Part shown: positions 15,476 through 23,460 of the stretch, one piece after another
How positions within the stretch are numbered: the stretch's first letter is position 1
Layout of the letters: each line of letters opens with the position of its first letter
Assembly (NCBI GenBank): GCA_002314835.1
Contig: DCHM01000022.1
Location: 1 to 35,315 of the forward strand
Length of the DNA: 35,315 nucleotides
Reading direction: 5' to 3'
Source: Clostridiales bacterium UBA1752
Lineage (GTDB): Bacteria; Bacillota; Clostridia; Oscillospirales; CAG-382
Program-made: the position numbers and the translations under genes
Notes under the pieces: generated by a model
The model's input: only the letters and a program-made list of their open reading frames with translations
Databases searched by the model: none
Told to the model about the DNA's origin: nothing

Positions 15476-18301
15476 TTACTGCTTCTTTTTAACGATTATT
15501 ACCACTATCACTGCGATTATGACTATCGCGGCGATTACTATGATAATCCAAATCGGGAATTGCCCTCCGCTTGTTTCGTGGCTCTCCGAGGATTCGGGCT
15601 GTGAAGGAGCGGAGGAGGAATCGGTGCTTTGACTTGCTTCCGCACTCTCTGCAGGTTCGGTGCTTTGAGTATCCTTACTGCTTTCCTCAGGCTCTGCCGA
15701 TACGTCCTTTGACTCGGCATCCTTGCTTTCGTCATCGGCTGTCGTGACGGTGATTGTTATCGGCTGAGTGTAAAGAACGTAAGCTTTATTTGCCGCAGTC
15801 TTTGTGCTGTAACTGCAGTAAATCTGCGCTTTGCCCGACTTATTTGCCGTGATAACGCCGTCATTGACGGATATTACGTCACTGCCGCTTATTACTATGA
15901 TTTCGGTAGGATTTACGCTGTTTGTCTTTTTACCGTAGGTAAAGCCGTTGAGTTTTACCGTCAGTGATTCGCCCGATTTTACGTTGGCGTCTGTGGCTGA
16001 GACAGACTTATACATATTGTCAAACCATTCACAGTTGTTGGTAGTCAAGCCGTCGGTAAACATATCCCACGCGGTTTGGTTGTTGCCCGCGGTAAAGGTC
16101 CATGGCCAGACCGTTATGCCGCGGTCGGTGGCAACCTTGTCAAAATACTTAGACACTGTGCCGTAGTTTACGTTGACAGAGCTATTTACTCCGAGTGCCG
16201 AAACCATCAGTGGGTATAGGTTATTGAGTGCGTCCTCGTTGCAGTTTGAAGCGCCGCTCGCGTTATACAGAGCACCCGTTGCCGTGCCGTTTAGACTGCT
16301 TTGAATAGTCGTTAGCTGTGATGCGGCGAAAGAAATAAAGCAAACCTTATCTTCGAGACAGTATTTTTTGACAGCCTCTGCCGCACTCTTGGCGGTCTGG
16401 GTATTATAGTCTTTGAGCTCGACGAATATACGCAGGTCCTTGTCACTGCAATACTCGAGCACGTCGTCAAATGTAGGGATTTCTTCGCCGTTATTGAGCT
16501 TGTACTGTTTTATTTCGGCGAGCGTCATATTGGCGATGGTCTGAGCGCCTGTGTAGTTTGTAGTCCTGTTTAGCGTATCGTCGTGCATTACGACGAGCTG
16601 CTTGTCCTTGGTGGTCAGTATGTCTATCTCTATAACGTCGGCACCGTGCTCGTATGCGGCCTTGTATGCCGCCATAGAGTTTTCGAGCTGCTGACCGGAT
16701 GCGCCTCTGTGAGCGATAATGACCGGCGTGCGCGTGACCGTGTTTGCCGCAAACTGAGTAAAGTAGCTTGCCATAACCTTAGAATCTTTGCAGATAACGC
16801 CGTTGGCGCCGCTCGTTATGGCGGCGATACATTCCACGGCGTCGTCCTCGTCCGCTTTTATCCAAACGGCTACGGACAGCTCCTGCAATTCGGCTACGTT
16901 GTTGCGCGTAGCGTCTTCGGCGTCCAATATGCAGAATGAAGCTCCCGAGCCTCTTACTTGGGCACGCAAAGTGCCGAGCTGAGCTGAAGTTAACTCCTTG
17001 CCTATGTTGTCAAGCATGAGACCTGCCCTAAGCAGGGTGTTTGCTTTGCGCCCTGCGCTGACTGCGTCTTTTGATTCTGAAACTATAAATCCGTCTTTTT
17101 TGCCCGAAGCGTTGAGCGCACTCGCTACGGTCTGCGCTTCAGACGCCGTTTTGACCTCAAAGCCCGGGATTATGCCTGCTTCCGAGAGCTTGATTATTGC
17201 GCTTTTGATAGCTTCGCTCGATACGCCTTTGTCTTTGACGTCGATGATTGCGTTAGCGGGGTGATAATCAGAGGCTATCAGCTTGTCAACGTCGTTTATG
17301 CTGTCAAGCTCCTCGACGTTTGTGAGAGGATTTAATATGTTGGTTTCATCATAAGCGGTATCTACGAGCTTGAGTGCCGCGCTCTCGTGAGTCGGAGCGG
17401 TATCGAGCAACGTGACCTTGATGCTCTTTAAAATAACGCTGCTGTAATTGACTGTAAATCCCACGTAGCCCTTGCTGTACGTGGCGTCCATATCCTGCCT
17501 GTAGTAAACCTCTGAGCCGTCAATGCTGTATTTGACGGTTTGACCGTAGCATTCTACGGTCGCGGTCTGCATGGCATTTTTGAGCGACTTTGTGGTAAAC
17601 GACGCCGTGTTAATGACGTTCCAAGCGTTTGACTTCGTGCGCTCGGCGTATTCGACGCCGTTGGTGGCGGTAGTATTTTCTCTCATGCACATGTGCATAT
17701 AAGGATAATAGTCGCCTGCCTTGCCGCCCGTGGTTTGACCTCTGTAAACTATCGAGCACCACCTTGCGGTATCGGTCGAAGTAACCATCTGAAACGTAGC
17801 GTCGATTTTGTAGTCGGCAATATCGGCTATCCACATAGGGAGTATCATGCGCGCGTAACCGTTGGAGTTGTTGCCTATCGTGAGACCTTTGTCCGAGAGG
17901 AGGTAAGTACCGTCGGCTGAATTAAAGGTATAGCCCTCGTCCTTGAGCTGTGCAAGAGCGGTGTATTCGCTGTAAACCGCACTGTAAATAACGTACGCCG
18001 TGTCGGATGCTTGCTTTGACAGCAGATAAACGCTCGACTGACCGCCGTCGTATTTTGCCGTCAATACCTTGCAGCCTACTATCGTGGGCTTGTAGCTGCT
18101 TATCGGCGTTTCTCCGTCGTAAACCGTTGCCGTCTTGCCGTCAAACTTGACTGACGATAGGTCTATCGTTTGTCCGACGTCTGCTTTGATATACGGTACG
18201 GAGGAGGTGAGCGAAACGGTTTCTGCCGCTACGTTATAGGTAGCAAACAGAGCGAGGATGAGCGAAAGAACAATGACCAAACTAACGCGCTTTTTCATCA
18301 T
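15476..18301 (-). CDS. Large membrane-anchored glycerophosphodiester phosphodiesterase-like protein
   Basis: A 941-residue exported protein. A signal peptide (about 1-27) is followed by a beta-rich, laminin-G or glycosyl-hydrolase-like jelly-roll region (about 75-300). Next comes a region (about 320-515) that looks like a degenerate TIM barrel, then a GDPD barrel (about 525-770). The active-site set is present: H531 (AHRG), E558 and D560 (VIEID), and H573 (MHDD). A Big-type beta domain, a Ser/Glu-rich linker and a C-terminal helix ending KKKQ anchor it outside the membrane. It likely hydrolyses glycerophosphodiesters or polyglycerol-phosphate polymers. The ATG overlaps the murQ stop, so the two share an operon. 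Confidence 0.88.
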   Translation of the reverse strand: MMKKRVSLVIVLSLILALFATYNVAAETVSLTSSVPYIKADVGQTIDLSSVKFDGKTATVYDGETPISSYKPTIVGCKVLTAKYDGGQSSVYLLSKQASDTAYVIYSAVYSEYTALAQLKDEGYTFNSADGTYLLSDKGLTIGNNSNGYARMILPMWIADIADYKIDATFQMVTSTDTARWCSIVYRGQTTGGKAGDYYPYMHMCMRENTTATNGVEYAERTKSNAWNVINTASFTTKSLKNAMQTATVECYGQTVKYSIDGSEVYYRQDMDATYSKGYVGFTVNYSSVILKSIKVTLLDTAPTHESAALKLVDTAYDETNILNPLTNVEELDSINDVDKLIASDYHPANAIIDVKDKGVSSEAIKSAIIKLSEAGIIPGFEVKTASEAQTVASALNASGKKDGFIVSESKDAVSAGRKANTLLRAGLMLDNIGKELTSAQLGTLRAQVRGSGASFCILDAEDATRNNVAELQELSVAVWIKADEDDAVECIAAITSGANGVICKDSKVMASYFTQFAANTVTRTPVIIAHRGASGQQLENSMAAYKAAYEHGADVIEIDILTTKDKQLVVMHDDTLNRTTNYTGAQTIANMTLAEIKQYKLNNGEEIPTFDDVLEYCSDKDLRIFVELKDYNTQTAKSAAEAVKKYCLEDKVCFISFAASQLTTIQSSLNGTATGALYNASGASNCNEDALNNLYPLMVSALGVNSSVNVNYGTVSKYFDKVATDRGITVWPWTFTAGNNQTAWDMFTDGLTTNNCEWFDNMYKSVSATDANVKSGESLTVKLNGFTYGKKTNSVNPTEIIVISGSDVISVNDGVITANKSGKAQIYCSYSTKTAANKAYVLYTQPITITVTTADDESKDAESKDVSAEPEESSKDTQSTEPAESAEASQSTDSSSAPSQPESSESHETSGGQFPIWIIIVIAAIVIIAVIVVIIVKKKQ

Positions 18302-19128
18302 TTTGCTCCATTCATTATATTGTCTATGGCGTCTGCTACTACGTAATCTGCTTTTTTGAGCTCTGCGGCGGCGACCTCGTCGCTGACACCCGTCTTTGCG
18401 GTTATCATCACGATGGCGCGACGCACAAGCTTGTCGTTAGACGGCTTCATATACGCCATCGTGTTGCCTCTCACTCTGCCAAAACGCACCATGGCACCCG
18501 TCGATAGCATATTGAGTATCAGCTTTGTAGCCGTACCGGCTTTCATACGTGTAGAACCGCTGATGACCTCTGCTCCCGTGACTGCGATAATGGGGATATC
18601 CGACAGCTCTATAAGCGGCGAATCGGGATTGCATGAGACGCAGATAGTTTTTACGCCGTTATTTCTCGCAAATCTCATAGCGCCTTGAACGCACCTTGCA
18701 CTGCCGCTGGCAGACAAGCCTACGAGTACGTCATTGGGGTTAAAGCCTTTTTCGGTCAGTATGCCGACAAATTCGTCGGGATTGTCCTCGGCTGACTCTA
18801 CCGAATCAAAAGCCGCGCGCCTACCGCCTGCGATGAGACCCTGCACCAGCTCGGGCGAAACGCCGTAGGTAGGGGGGCATTCGCTCGCGTCCAATACTCC
18901 GAGCCTGCCCGAGGTTCCCGCACCGACGTAAAATACTCTGCCTCCGCTTTTGAGTGCGTTGGCCATGGCTTCGATGCCTTGGGCGACGGCAGGCAGGCAC
19001 TTTTGCACTGCGTCTGCAACGGTCTTGTCCTCGTTATTGATGCAGGTTGCAATCTCGAGCGCAGACATCTTGTCTATGTCTTTACTGCTCTCGTTGCGAC
19101 CTTCTGTTTTTAATGTGGAAATATCCAT
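18298..19128 (-). CDS. murQ: N-acetylmuramic acid 6-phosphate etherase
   Basis: MurQ cleaves the lactyl ether of MurNAc-6-phosphate to GlcNAc-6-phosphate and D-lactate in cell-wall recycling. The 276-residue SIS-domain protein has GAGTSGRLGVLDASECPPT, and E83 and E114 fall at the catalytic positions known in the E. coli enzyme. GLSASGSARCV and SGSTRMKAGTATKL are further signature blocks. AGAGGTGA precedes the ATG. The usual partners (murP PTS, murR) are absent; instead it overlaps the phosphodiesterase gene by four bases, which suggests joint salvage of wall material. Confidence 0.96.
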   Translation of the reverse strand: MDISTLKTEGRNESSKDIDKMSALEIATCINNEDKTVADAVQKCLPAVAQGIEAMANALKSGGRVFYVGAGTSGRLGVLDASECPPTYGVSPELVQGLIAGGRRAAFDSVESAEDNPDEFVGILTEKGFNPNDVLVGLSASGSARCVQGAMRFARNNGVKTICVSCNPDSPLIELSDIPIIAVTGAEVISGSTRMKAGTATKLILNMLSTGAMVRFGRVRGNTMAYMKPSNDKLVRRAIVMITAKTGVSDEVAAAELKKADYVVADAIDNIMNGAK

Positions 19129-19151
19129 AAATAATCACCTCTTTGGTAAAA

Positions 19152-19180
19152 ATACTATCATATATACATAAAAATGTCAA
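19152..19180 (-). promoter_or_regulatory. Sigma-A promoter for murQ operon
   Basis: On the minus strand, TTGACA (19175-19180) and TAGTAT (19152-19157) are separated by 17 bases and lie about 24 bases upstream of the murQ ATG. It points away from the neighbouring promoter at 19190-19218; the two -35 boxes are nine bases apart. Confidence 0.75.
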
Positions 19181-19189
19181 TGATTTTGA

Positions 19190-19218
19190 TTGACAAAAGC
19201 TATATTATGTGTTAGACT
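19190..19218 (+). promoter_or_regulatory. Sigma-A promoter for glycosyltransferase operon
   Basis: TTGACA (19190-19195) and TAGACT (19213-19218) are separated by 17 bases and lie about 31 bases before the ATG. The leader holds two GAGGTA-like sequences; the one nearer the ATG is the ribosome-binding site. The nine-base gap to the opposite -35 box could hold a shared operator. Confidence 0.7.
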
Positions 19219-19249
19219 TTAGATAACCTGAGGTACGGAGGTATCTGTT

Positions 19250-20185
19250 ATGTTTTTAGATAAAAAGCAAAAGGTAAGTGTAGTTGTCCCGTGTTATAAC
19301 GAGAGCGAAGCACTGCCGTTTTTTTATAAAGAAATGACCAAGGTCCTCAGCACCATGGACGTCGAAGGCGAGATGATTTTTGTTGATGACGGCTCCAAGG
19401 ACACCACCCTCGATATTATCACAGAGTTTGCAAAACAGGATAACCGCGTGAGATTCGTTTCGTTTTCTCGCAATTTCGGCAAAGAAGCGGCTATGTATGC
19501 AGGACTGCAAAACGCCACGGGAGACTATATCTGCATAATGGACGCCGACCTCCAAGACCCTCCGGCACTCTTACCCGAAATGCTGTCTGCCATCAGATAC
19601 GAGGGCTACGACAGTGTAGCCACACGCCGCTCGACGAGAGAGGGCGAGCCTCCCGTAAGGTCTTTTTTCGCCAACGTGTATTACAAGATACTCAATGCTA
19701 TGACCGAGCGCGTCAAGCTGACGCCTGCCGCGAGAGATTATAGACTGATGACGCGCCAAATGTGTGACGCATTGCTCGAGCTTGCCGAATACAGCAGGTT
19801 TACCAAGGGCTTTTTTGAGTGGGTCGGCTTTAAGACAAAATGGATAAGCTATGAGAATATACAGCGCGTTGCCGGCACGACAAAGTGGTCGTTCTTTAAA
19901 CTCTTTAAGTATGCTCTCGAGAGCATAGTTTCACTCACCACTCAACCGCTCGTATTTGCATCGTATATCGGTGTTATCCTCTCGGTACTTTCGTTTGCAG
20001 GCATTATCGTTTCGGCTTGCTTTGGCTATCAGTTGGGTATATGGGGCTCGGCTTTGCTTTTGATGGGCTCGTTTATACTCGTGGCAATCGGCATAACCGG
20101 TATGTATTTGGGACGCACCTATCTCCAAACCAAAAACAGACCGGTATATATAGTAAAACAGACAGAAAAGGATATAAGGAAATGA
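19250..20185 (+). CDS. GT2 glycosyltransferase, polyprenyl-phosphate (GtrB/DPM1-like) type
   Basis: A 311-residue family-2 glycosyltransferase. The GT-A domain shows VVVPCYNESEAL, FVDDGSKDTT, FSRNFGKEAAMYAGL and the metal-binding DADLQDPP, all typical of the dolichyl/undecaprenyl-phosphate sugar transferases GtrB, ArnC and DPM1. Two C-terminal membrane helices (about 233-255 and 265-288) and a basic tail fit that class. It probably charges undecaprenyl phosphate with a sugar that is later added to wall polymers. It leads a five-gene operon, and its stop overlaps the next start (ATGA). Confidence 0.9.
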   Translation: MFLDKKQKVSVVVPCYNESEALPFFYKEMTKVLSTMDVEGEMIFVDDGSKDTTLDIITEFAKQDNRVRFVSFSRNFGKEAAMYAGLQNATGDYICIMDADLQDPPALLPEMLSAIRYEGYDSVATRRSTREGEPPVRSFFANVYYKILNAMTERVKLTPAARDYRLMTRQMCDALLELAEYSRFTKGFFEWVGFKTKWISYENIQRVAGTTKWSFFKLFKYALESIVSLTTQPLVFASYIGVILSVLSFAGIIVSACFGYQLGIWGSALLLMGSFILVAIGITGMYLGRTYLQTKNRPVYIVKQTEKDIRK

Positions 20186-20961
20186 TGAAGCTCGGTATGA
20201 TTTCGCCTTCGCACGACGCGAACGGCATCGCAAAAATCGCCTCCTACGGTCTGCACTATGCAGAGTTTGACGTCAATGCGGACGATGTACATTATGTAAA
20301 CTTTGACGAAGTGCAAAACGCAATGTCTCAGTACGACGTCAAGATGGGCGCTATCGGCAGATGGGGCAGGGACCGTATCAACAAGGACGGCAGCTTTAAC
20401 GCCAAGGAGCAGGCCGATGAGTTTTATCTCATAGACGCGTGCGCCAAGATTGGCTGTCCTGTTTATATCACGGGTTGCAACTACGTGGAAGAACTGTCGT
20501 ATTACGACAATATCACCGCGGCAATCAAGTATTTTGAGTCACTTATCGCTTACGCAGCCGGCCGCGTAAAGATATGCACATATAACTGCCATTGGAATAA
20601 CTACGTTGACAAGCCCCACGAGTGGGACATTATCCACGACCATATCAAGGAGCTTGGCATCAAGTTTGACCCTTCACACACGATAAACGGCGGCAGAGAT
20701 TATCTCTATGAGGCTTCCAAGTATGCAAACCGCTTTTATCACGTCCATATAAAGGGCACTGTCAACGTCGGAGGCAACCGTATCGACGACCCTCCCGCAG
20801 GTATGGATTCCATCAACTGGGGTGCGCTGATGTCACTGCTTTATAAGGCACACTATGACGGCATGCTCTCTATCGAGCCTCATTCCGAAACGTGGCGCGG
20901 CGAACTGGGCGAAAAGGGCATCAGATATACCGTAGATTATATCAGCAAACTGATTTTCTGA
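20182..20961 (+). CDS. Sugar phosphate isomerase/epimerase family TIM barrel (first copy)
   Basis: A 259-residue AP-endonuclease-2/xylose-isomerase-like TIM barrel (COG1082 type). The start is set at the ATG overlapping the upstream stop; a second ATG one codon later is equally possible. Longer readings into the upstream gene are rejected. Putative metal residues are the Asp in IKFDPSH, the His in FYHVHIKGT and the Glu in LSIEPHSE. The position usually held by the first Glu ligand reads CTYNCHWNNY, so the site is altered. Such proteins isomerise sugars or cleave keto-glycosides; the substrate is unknown. Confidence 0.87.
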   Translation: MMKLGMISPSHDANGIAKIASYGLHYAEFDVNADDVHYVNFDEVQNAMSQYDVKMGAIGRWGRDRINKDGSFNAKEQADEFYLIDACAKIGCPVYITGCNYVEELSYYDNITAAIKYFESLIAYAAGRVKICTYNCHWNNYVDKPHEWDIIHDHIKELGIKFDPSHTINGGRDYLYEASKYANRFYHVHIKGTVNVGGNRIDDPPAGMDSINWGALMSLLYKAHYDGMLSIEPHSETWRGELGEKGIRYTVDYISKLIF

Positions 20962-20962
20962 T

Positions 20963-21307
20963 ATGCTGTTTAAAAAAAGATTTAACAAAAACAAGCCGCC
21001 CAAAGACACGTCGAGCTCAGAGTTTAAGGTCTGGATGTGTCAAAAGATTGACGGCAAGACGCTCAAATATATACTCGAGCGCGGCATAGACAGCGTAGAT
21101 ACCGTCATAGGCAAAGGCGGCGTGCTGTCCTTCCACGACGGCATACTCGAGGTCATCTGCGGCGAAAAAACTCTCTTTAGAGCCGTAGGTGAAACTCTGT
21201 CCGCGTGGGAATTTATGTCGCTCGACGGAGTTACCTTGACCGGCATCGACCTCGATACCGGCAAAGAACGTACCGTAATGTGTTATTACACTTACTATAG
21301 AGATTAA
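20963..21307 (+). CDS. Unrecognised 114-residue protein in sugar operon
   Basis: I do not recognise this protein. It has a very basic N-terminus (MLFKKRFNKNKPPKDTSS), then a likely helix (KTLKYILERG) and a series of short beta strands ending GKERTVMCYYTYYRD. It has no signal peptide or membrane segment and is probably cytosolic. It starts one base after the stop of the isomerase gene and precedes the dehydrogenase gene, so it is almost certainly a real operon member. One possibility is a small partner subunit of one of the TIM-barrel enzymes; that is a guess from context. Confidence 0.75.
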   Translation: MLFKKRFNKNKPPKDTSSSEFKVWMCQKIDGKTLKYILERGIDSVDTVIGKGGVLSFHDGILEVICGEKTLFRAVGETLSAWEFMSLDGVTLTGIDLDTGKERTVMCYYTYYRD

Positions 21308-21329
21308 AAAACATTAAGGAGATTTTATT

Positions 21330-22439
21330 ATGGCAAGACTCAGAGCCGGTTTTATCGGCTGCGGCGGCATCGCCAACGGCAAGCATTTGCCAGCACAAAA
21401 GGCGGTTAACCTCATTGATATGGTTGCATTCTGCGACCTTGTCGAGGAAAGAGCGGTCAAGGCTGCCCAAACTTACGGCACTCCCGACGCAAAGGTTTAT
21501 ACCGATTACAAGGAGCTTTTAAAGGACAAGAGCATTGATATGGTATTTGTCCTTACTCCAAACCGTTCTCACAGCTTTATTACCATCGACGCTCTCGAGG
21601 CAGGCAAGCACGTTATGTGCGAAAAGCCTATGGCTATCAACGCCGAGGAAGCACTCAAAATGGTTGAAGCCGCAAAGCGCACCGGCAAAAAGCTCACTAT
21701 CGGTTATCAAAACCGTCAGCGCGCCGACAGCAGGTTTATCAAGGGCGAATGTGACGAAGGCAATCTCGGCGATATATATTACGCACGTGCAACCGCTCTG
21801 CGCCGCAGAGCAGTACCAACTTGGGGCGTGTTTATGAATGAGTACGAGCAGGGCGGCGGTCCTCTTATTGACATCGGCACCCACGCGCTCGACCTCACTC
21901 TTTGGTGTATGAATAACTACAGACCCAAGTACTGCGTAGGCACTACATATCACAAGCTCGGCGAAGTATTCCCCACCGGCAACGCCTGGGGCGACTGGAA
22001 GAGCGGCGACCTTACTACCGAGGATTCCGCATTCGGCTTTATAGTCATGGAAAACGGCGCTACCATAATGCTCGAGTCGAGCTGGGCGCTCAATATGCTC
22101 GATACACGCGAGGCAGTCACTACTCTCTGCGGCACCAAGGGCGGCGCGGATATGAATGACGGCGTTCGTATCAATATGATTCATCAGGGCAGACAGTGCT
22201 TTATGAAGCCCAATCTCGGTGGCGGCGGCGTTGATTTTTACGACGGCTCATCCGAAGGCACACCGCAGGACCGCGAAGCGAGAGCATGGGACTTGGCGGT
22301 TATGAATGATACCGAAGTTTTTGTAAAGCCCGAGCAGGCTTACGTCGTTTCGCTGATACTCAACGGTATATACGAGTCCGCAAAGAGCGGCAAGCCGTAC
22401 TACTTTGACCTCAGCAAGCTCGACAACCTCAAAAAATAA
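21330..22439 (+). CDS. Gfo/Idh/MocA family NAD(P)-dependent oxidoreductase
   Basis: A 369-residue sugar dehydrogenase. The N-terminal Rossmann fold has GFIGCGGIANGKH, then FVLTPNRSH and the family-defining EKP in HVMCEKPMAINAEEA. The catalytic region in the C-terminal domain reads GGGPLIDIGTHALDLTLWCM, matching the D-x-G-x-H pattern. It probably oxidises a hydroxyl on a sugar, inositol or glycoside; the substrate is not evident. AAGGAG precedes the ATG. It is flanked by two TIM-barrel isomerases, a pairing typical of cyclitol and 3-keto-sugar pathways. Confidence 0.93.
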   Translation: MARLRAGFIGCGGIANGKHLPAQKAVNLIDMVAFCDLVEERAVKAAQTYGTPDAKVYTDYKELLKDKSIDMVFVLTPNRSHSFITIDALEAGKHVMCEKPMAINAEEALKMVEAAKRTGKKLTIGYQNRQRADSRFIKGECDEGNLGDIYYARATALRRRAVPTWGVFMNEYEQGGGPLIDIGTHALDLTLWCMNNYRPKYCVGTTYHKLGEVFPTGNAWGDWKSGDLTTEDSAFGFIVMENGATIMLESSWALNMLDTREAVTTLCGTKGGADMNDGVRINMIHQGRQCFMKPNLGGGGVDFYDGSSEGTPQDREARAWDLAVMNDTEVFVKPEQAYVVSLILNGIYESAKSGKPYYFDLSKLDNLKK

Positions 22440-22450
22440 GGAGACACGAT

Positions 22451-23419
22451 ATGAAGCTTGGCGTTATAACGGTTCTGTTTGGTGACAAGCCTCTGCCCGA
22501 GGCGCTCGAGTACCTGCGTTCTATCGGTATCGAGCAGCTCGAAATCGGCGGAGGCGGTTATCCCGGCAGAGCACATTGCAACCCTACGGCGTTGCTCGCC
22601 GACCCCAAGGCTCTTACTGAGTTTAAGGCAACTATCGACTATTACGGTATGCCCATCAACGCATTGTCTTGCCACGGCAATCCCGTGCATCCCGACAAGG
22701 CAGTAGCGGCTAAGTTTGAGAGCGACTTTAACGAGACGGTTTTGCTCGCCGAAAAGCTCGGCATCAAAAAAATAATCGGATTTTCGGGTTGTCCCGGCGA
22801 CAGCGAAGGCTCGCTATATCCAAACTGGGTTACCTGCCCGTGGCCCGAGGATTTCTTAAAGATTCTCGACTGGCAATGGAATGAAAAGCTCATCCCTTAT
22901 TGGCAAAAGGAAGCCGCTTTTTGTGCTGACCACGGCATCCAAAAGATAGCCTTTGAGATGCACCCCGGCTTCTGCGTCTATAACCCCGAGTCACTGATGA
23001 AGCTCAGAAACGCAGTTGGTGACATCATAGGCGCAAACTTTGACCCGTCTCACCTCATCTGGCAGGGCATAGACCCCGTAGCCGCTATCAGATACCTTGG
23101 CAAGGCGATTTATCACGTCCATGCCAAGGATACTAAGGTTGATAAATATAACACCGCAGTCAACGGCGTACTCGATACCAAGCATTACGGCGACGAAATA
23201 AACCGCAGCTGGGTATTCAGAGCCGTAGGCTACGGCAACGGTATGCAGTATTGGCGCGATATGATTTCCAACCTGCGCATGGTTGGCTACGACGATATAC
23301 TGTCTATCGAGCACGAGGACAGCATCATGACCTCTAATGAAGGCCTCGAAAAAGCCGTTGCCTTCTTAAAAGGCAGTATGATGTCCGAGCCTCTGCCGTC
23401 TTCGATGTTCTGGGCGTAA
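22451..23419 (+). CDS. Sugar phosphate isomerase/epimerase family TIM barrel (second copy)
   Basis: A 322-residue TIM barrel of the same superfamily as the first copy but longer and only distantly similar. Putative metal ligands are the Glu in IAFEMHPGF, the Asp in NFDPSHLIWQG, the His in YHVHAKDTK and the Glu in LSIEHEDS, so the site looks complete. The extra segment with YPNWVTCPWPEDFLKILDWQ is a feature of one common subfamily. AAGGAG precedes the ATG, 11 bases after the dehydrogenase gene. It is the last gene of the operon, followed by a hairpin terminator. Confidence 0.92.
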   Translation: MKLGVITVLFGDKPLPEALEYLRSIGIEQLEIGGGGYPGRAHCNPTALLADPKALTEFKATIDYYGMPINALSCHGNPVHPDKAVAAKFESDFNETVLLAEKLGIKKIIGFSGCPGDSEGSLYPNWVTCPWPEDFLKILDWQWNEKLIPYWQKEAAFCADHGIQKIAFEMHPGFCVYNPESLMKLRNAVGDIIGANFDPSHLIWQGIDPVAAIRYLGKAIYHVHAKDTKVDKYNTAVNGVLDTKHYGDEINRSWVFRAVGYGNGMQYWRDMISNLRMVGYDDILSIEHEDSIMTSNEGLEKAVAFLKGSMMSEPLPSSMFWA

Positions 23420-23430
23420 TACGACATAAT

Positions 23431-23456
23431 AAAAGCTCACCGTGAGGTGAGCTTTT
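23431..23456. terminator. Bidirectional terminator after second isomerase gene
   Basis: AAAAGCTCACC pairs with GGTGAGCTTTT around a GTGA loop. The flanking A and T runs allow function on both strands. It lies just outside the stops of two convergent transcription units. Confidence 0.92.
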
Positions 23457-23460
23457 TGTT

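Noticed and set aside
20017..20181. Longer N-terminal reading of the first isomerase
   Set aside because: It would run 165 bases into the glycosyltransferase gene. The conserved barrel begins MKLGMISPSHD at the overlapping ATG.
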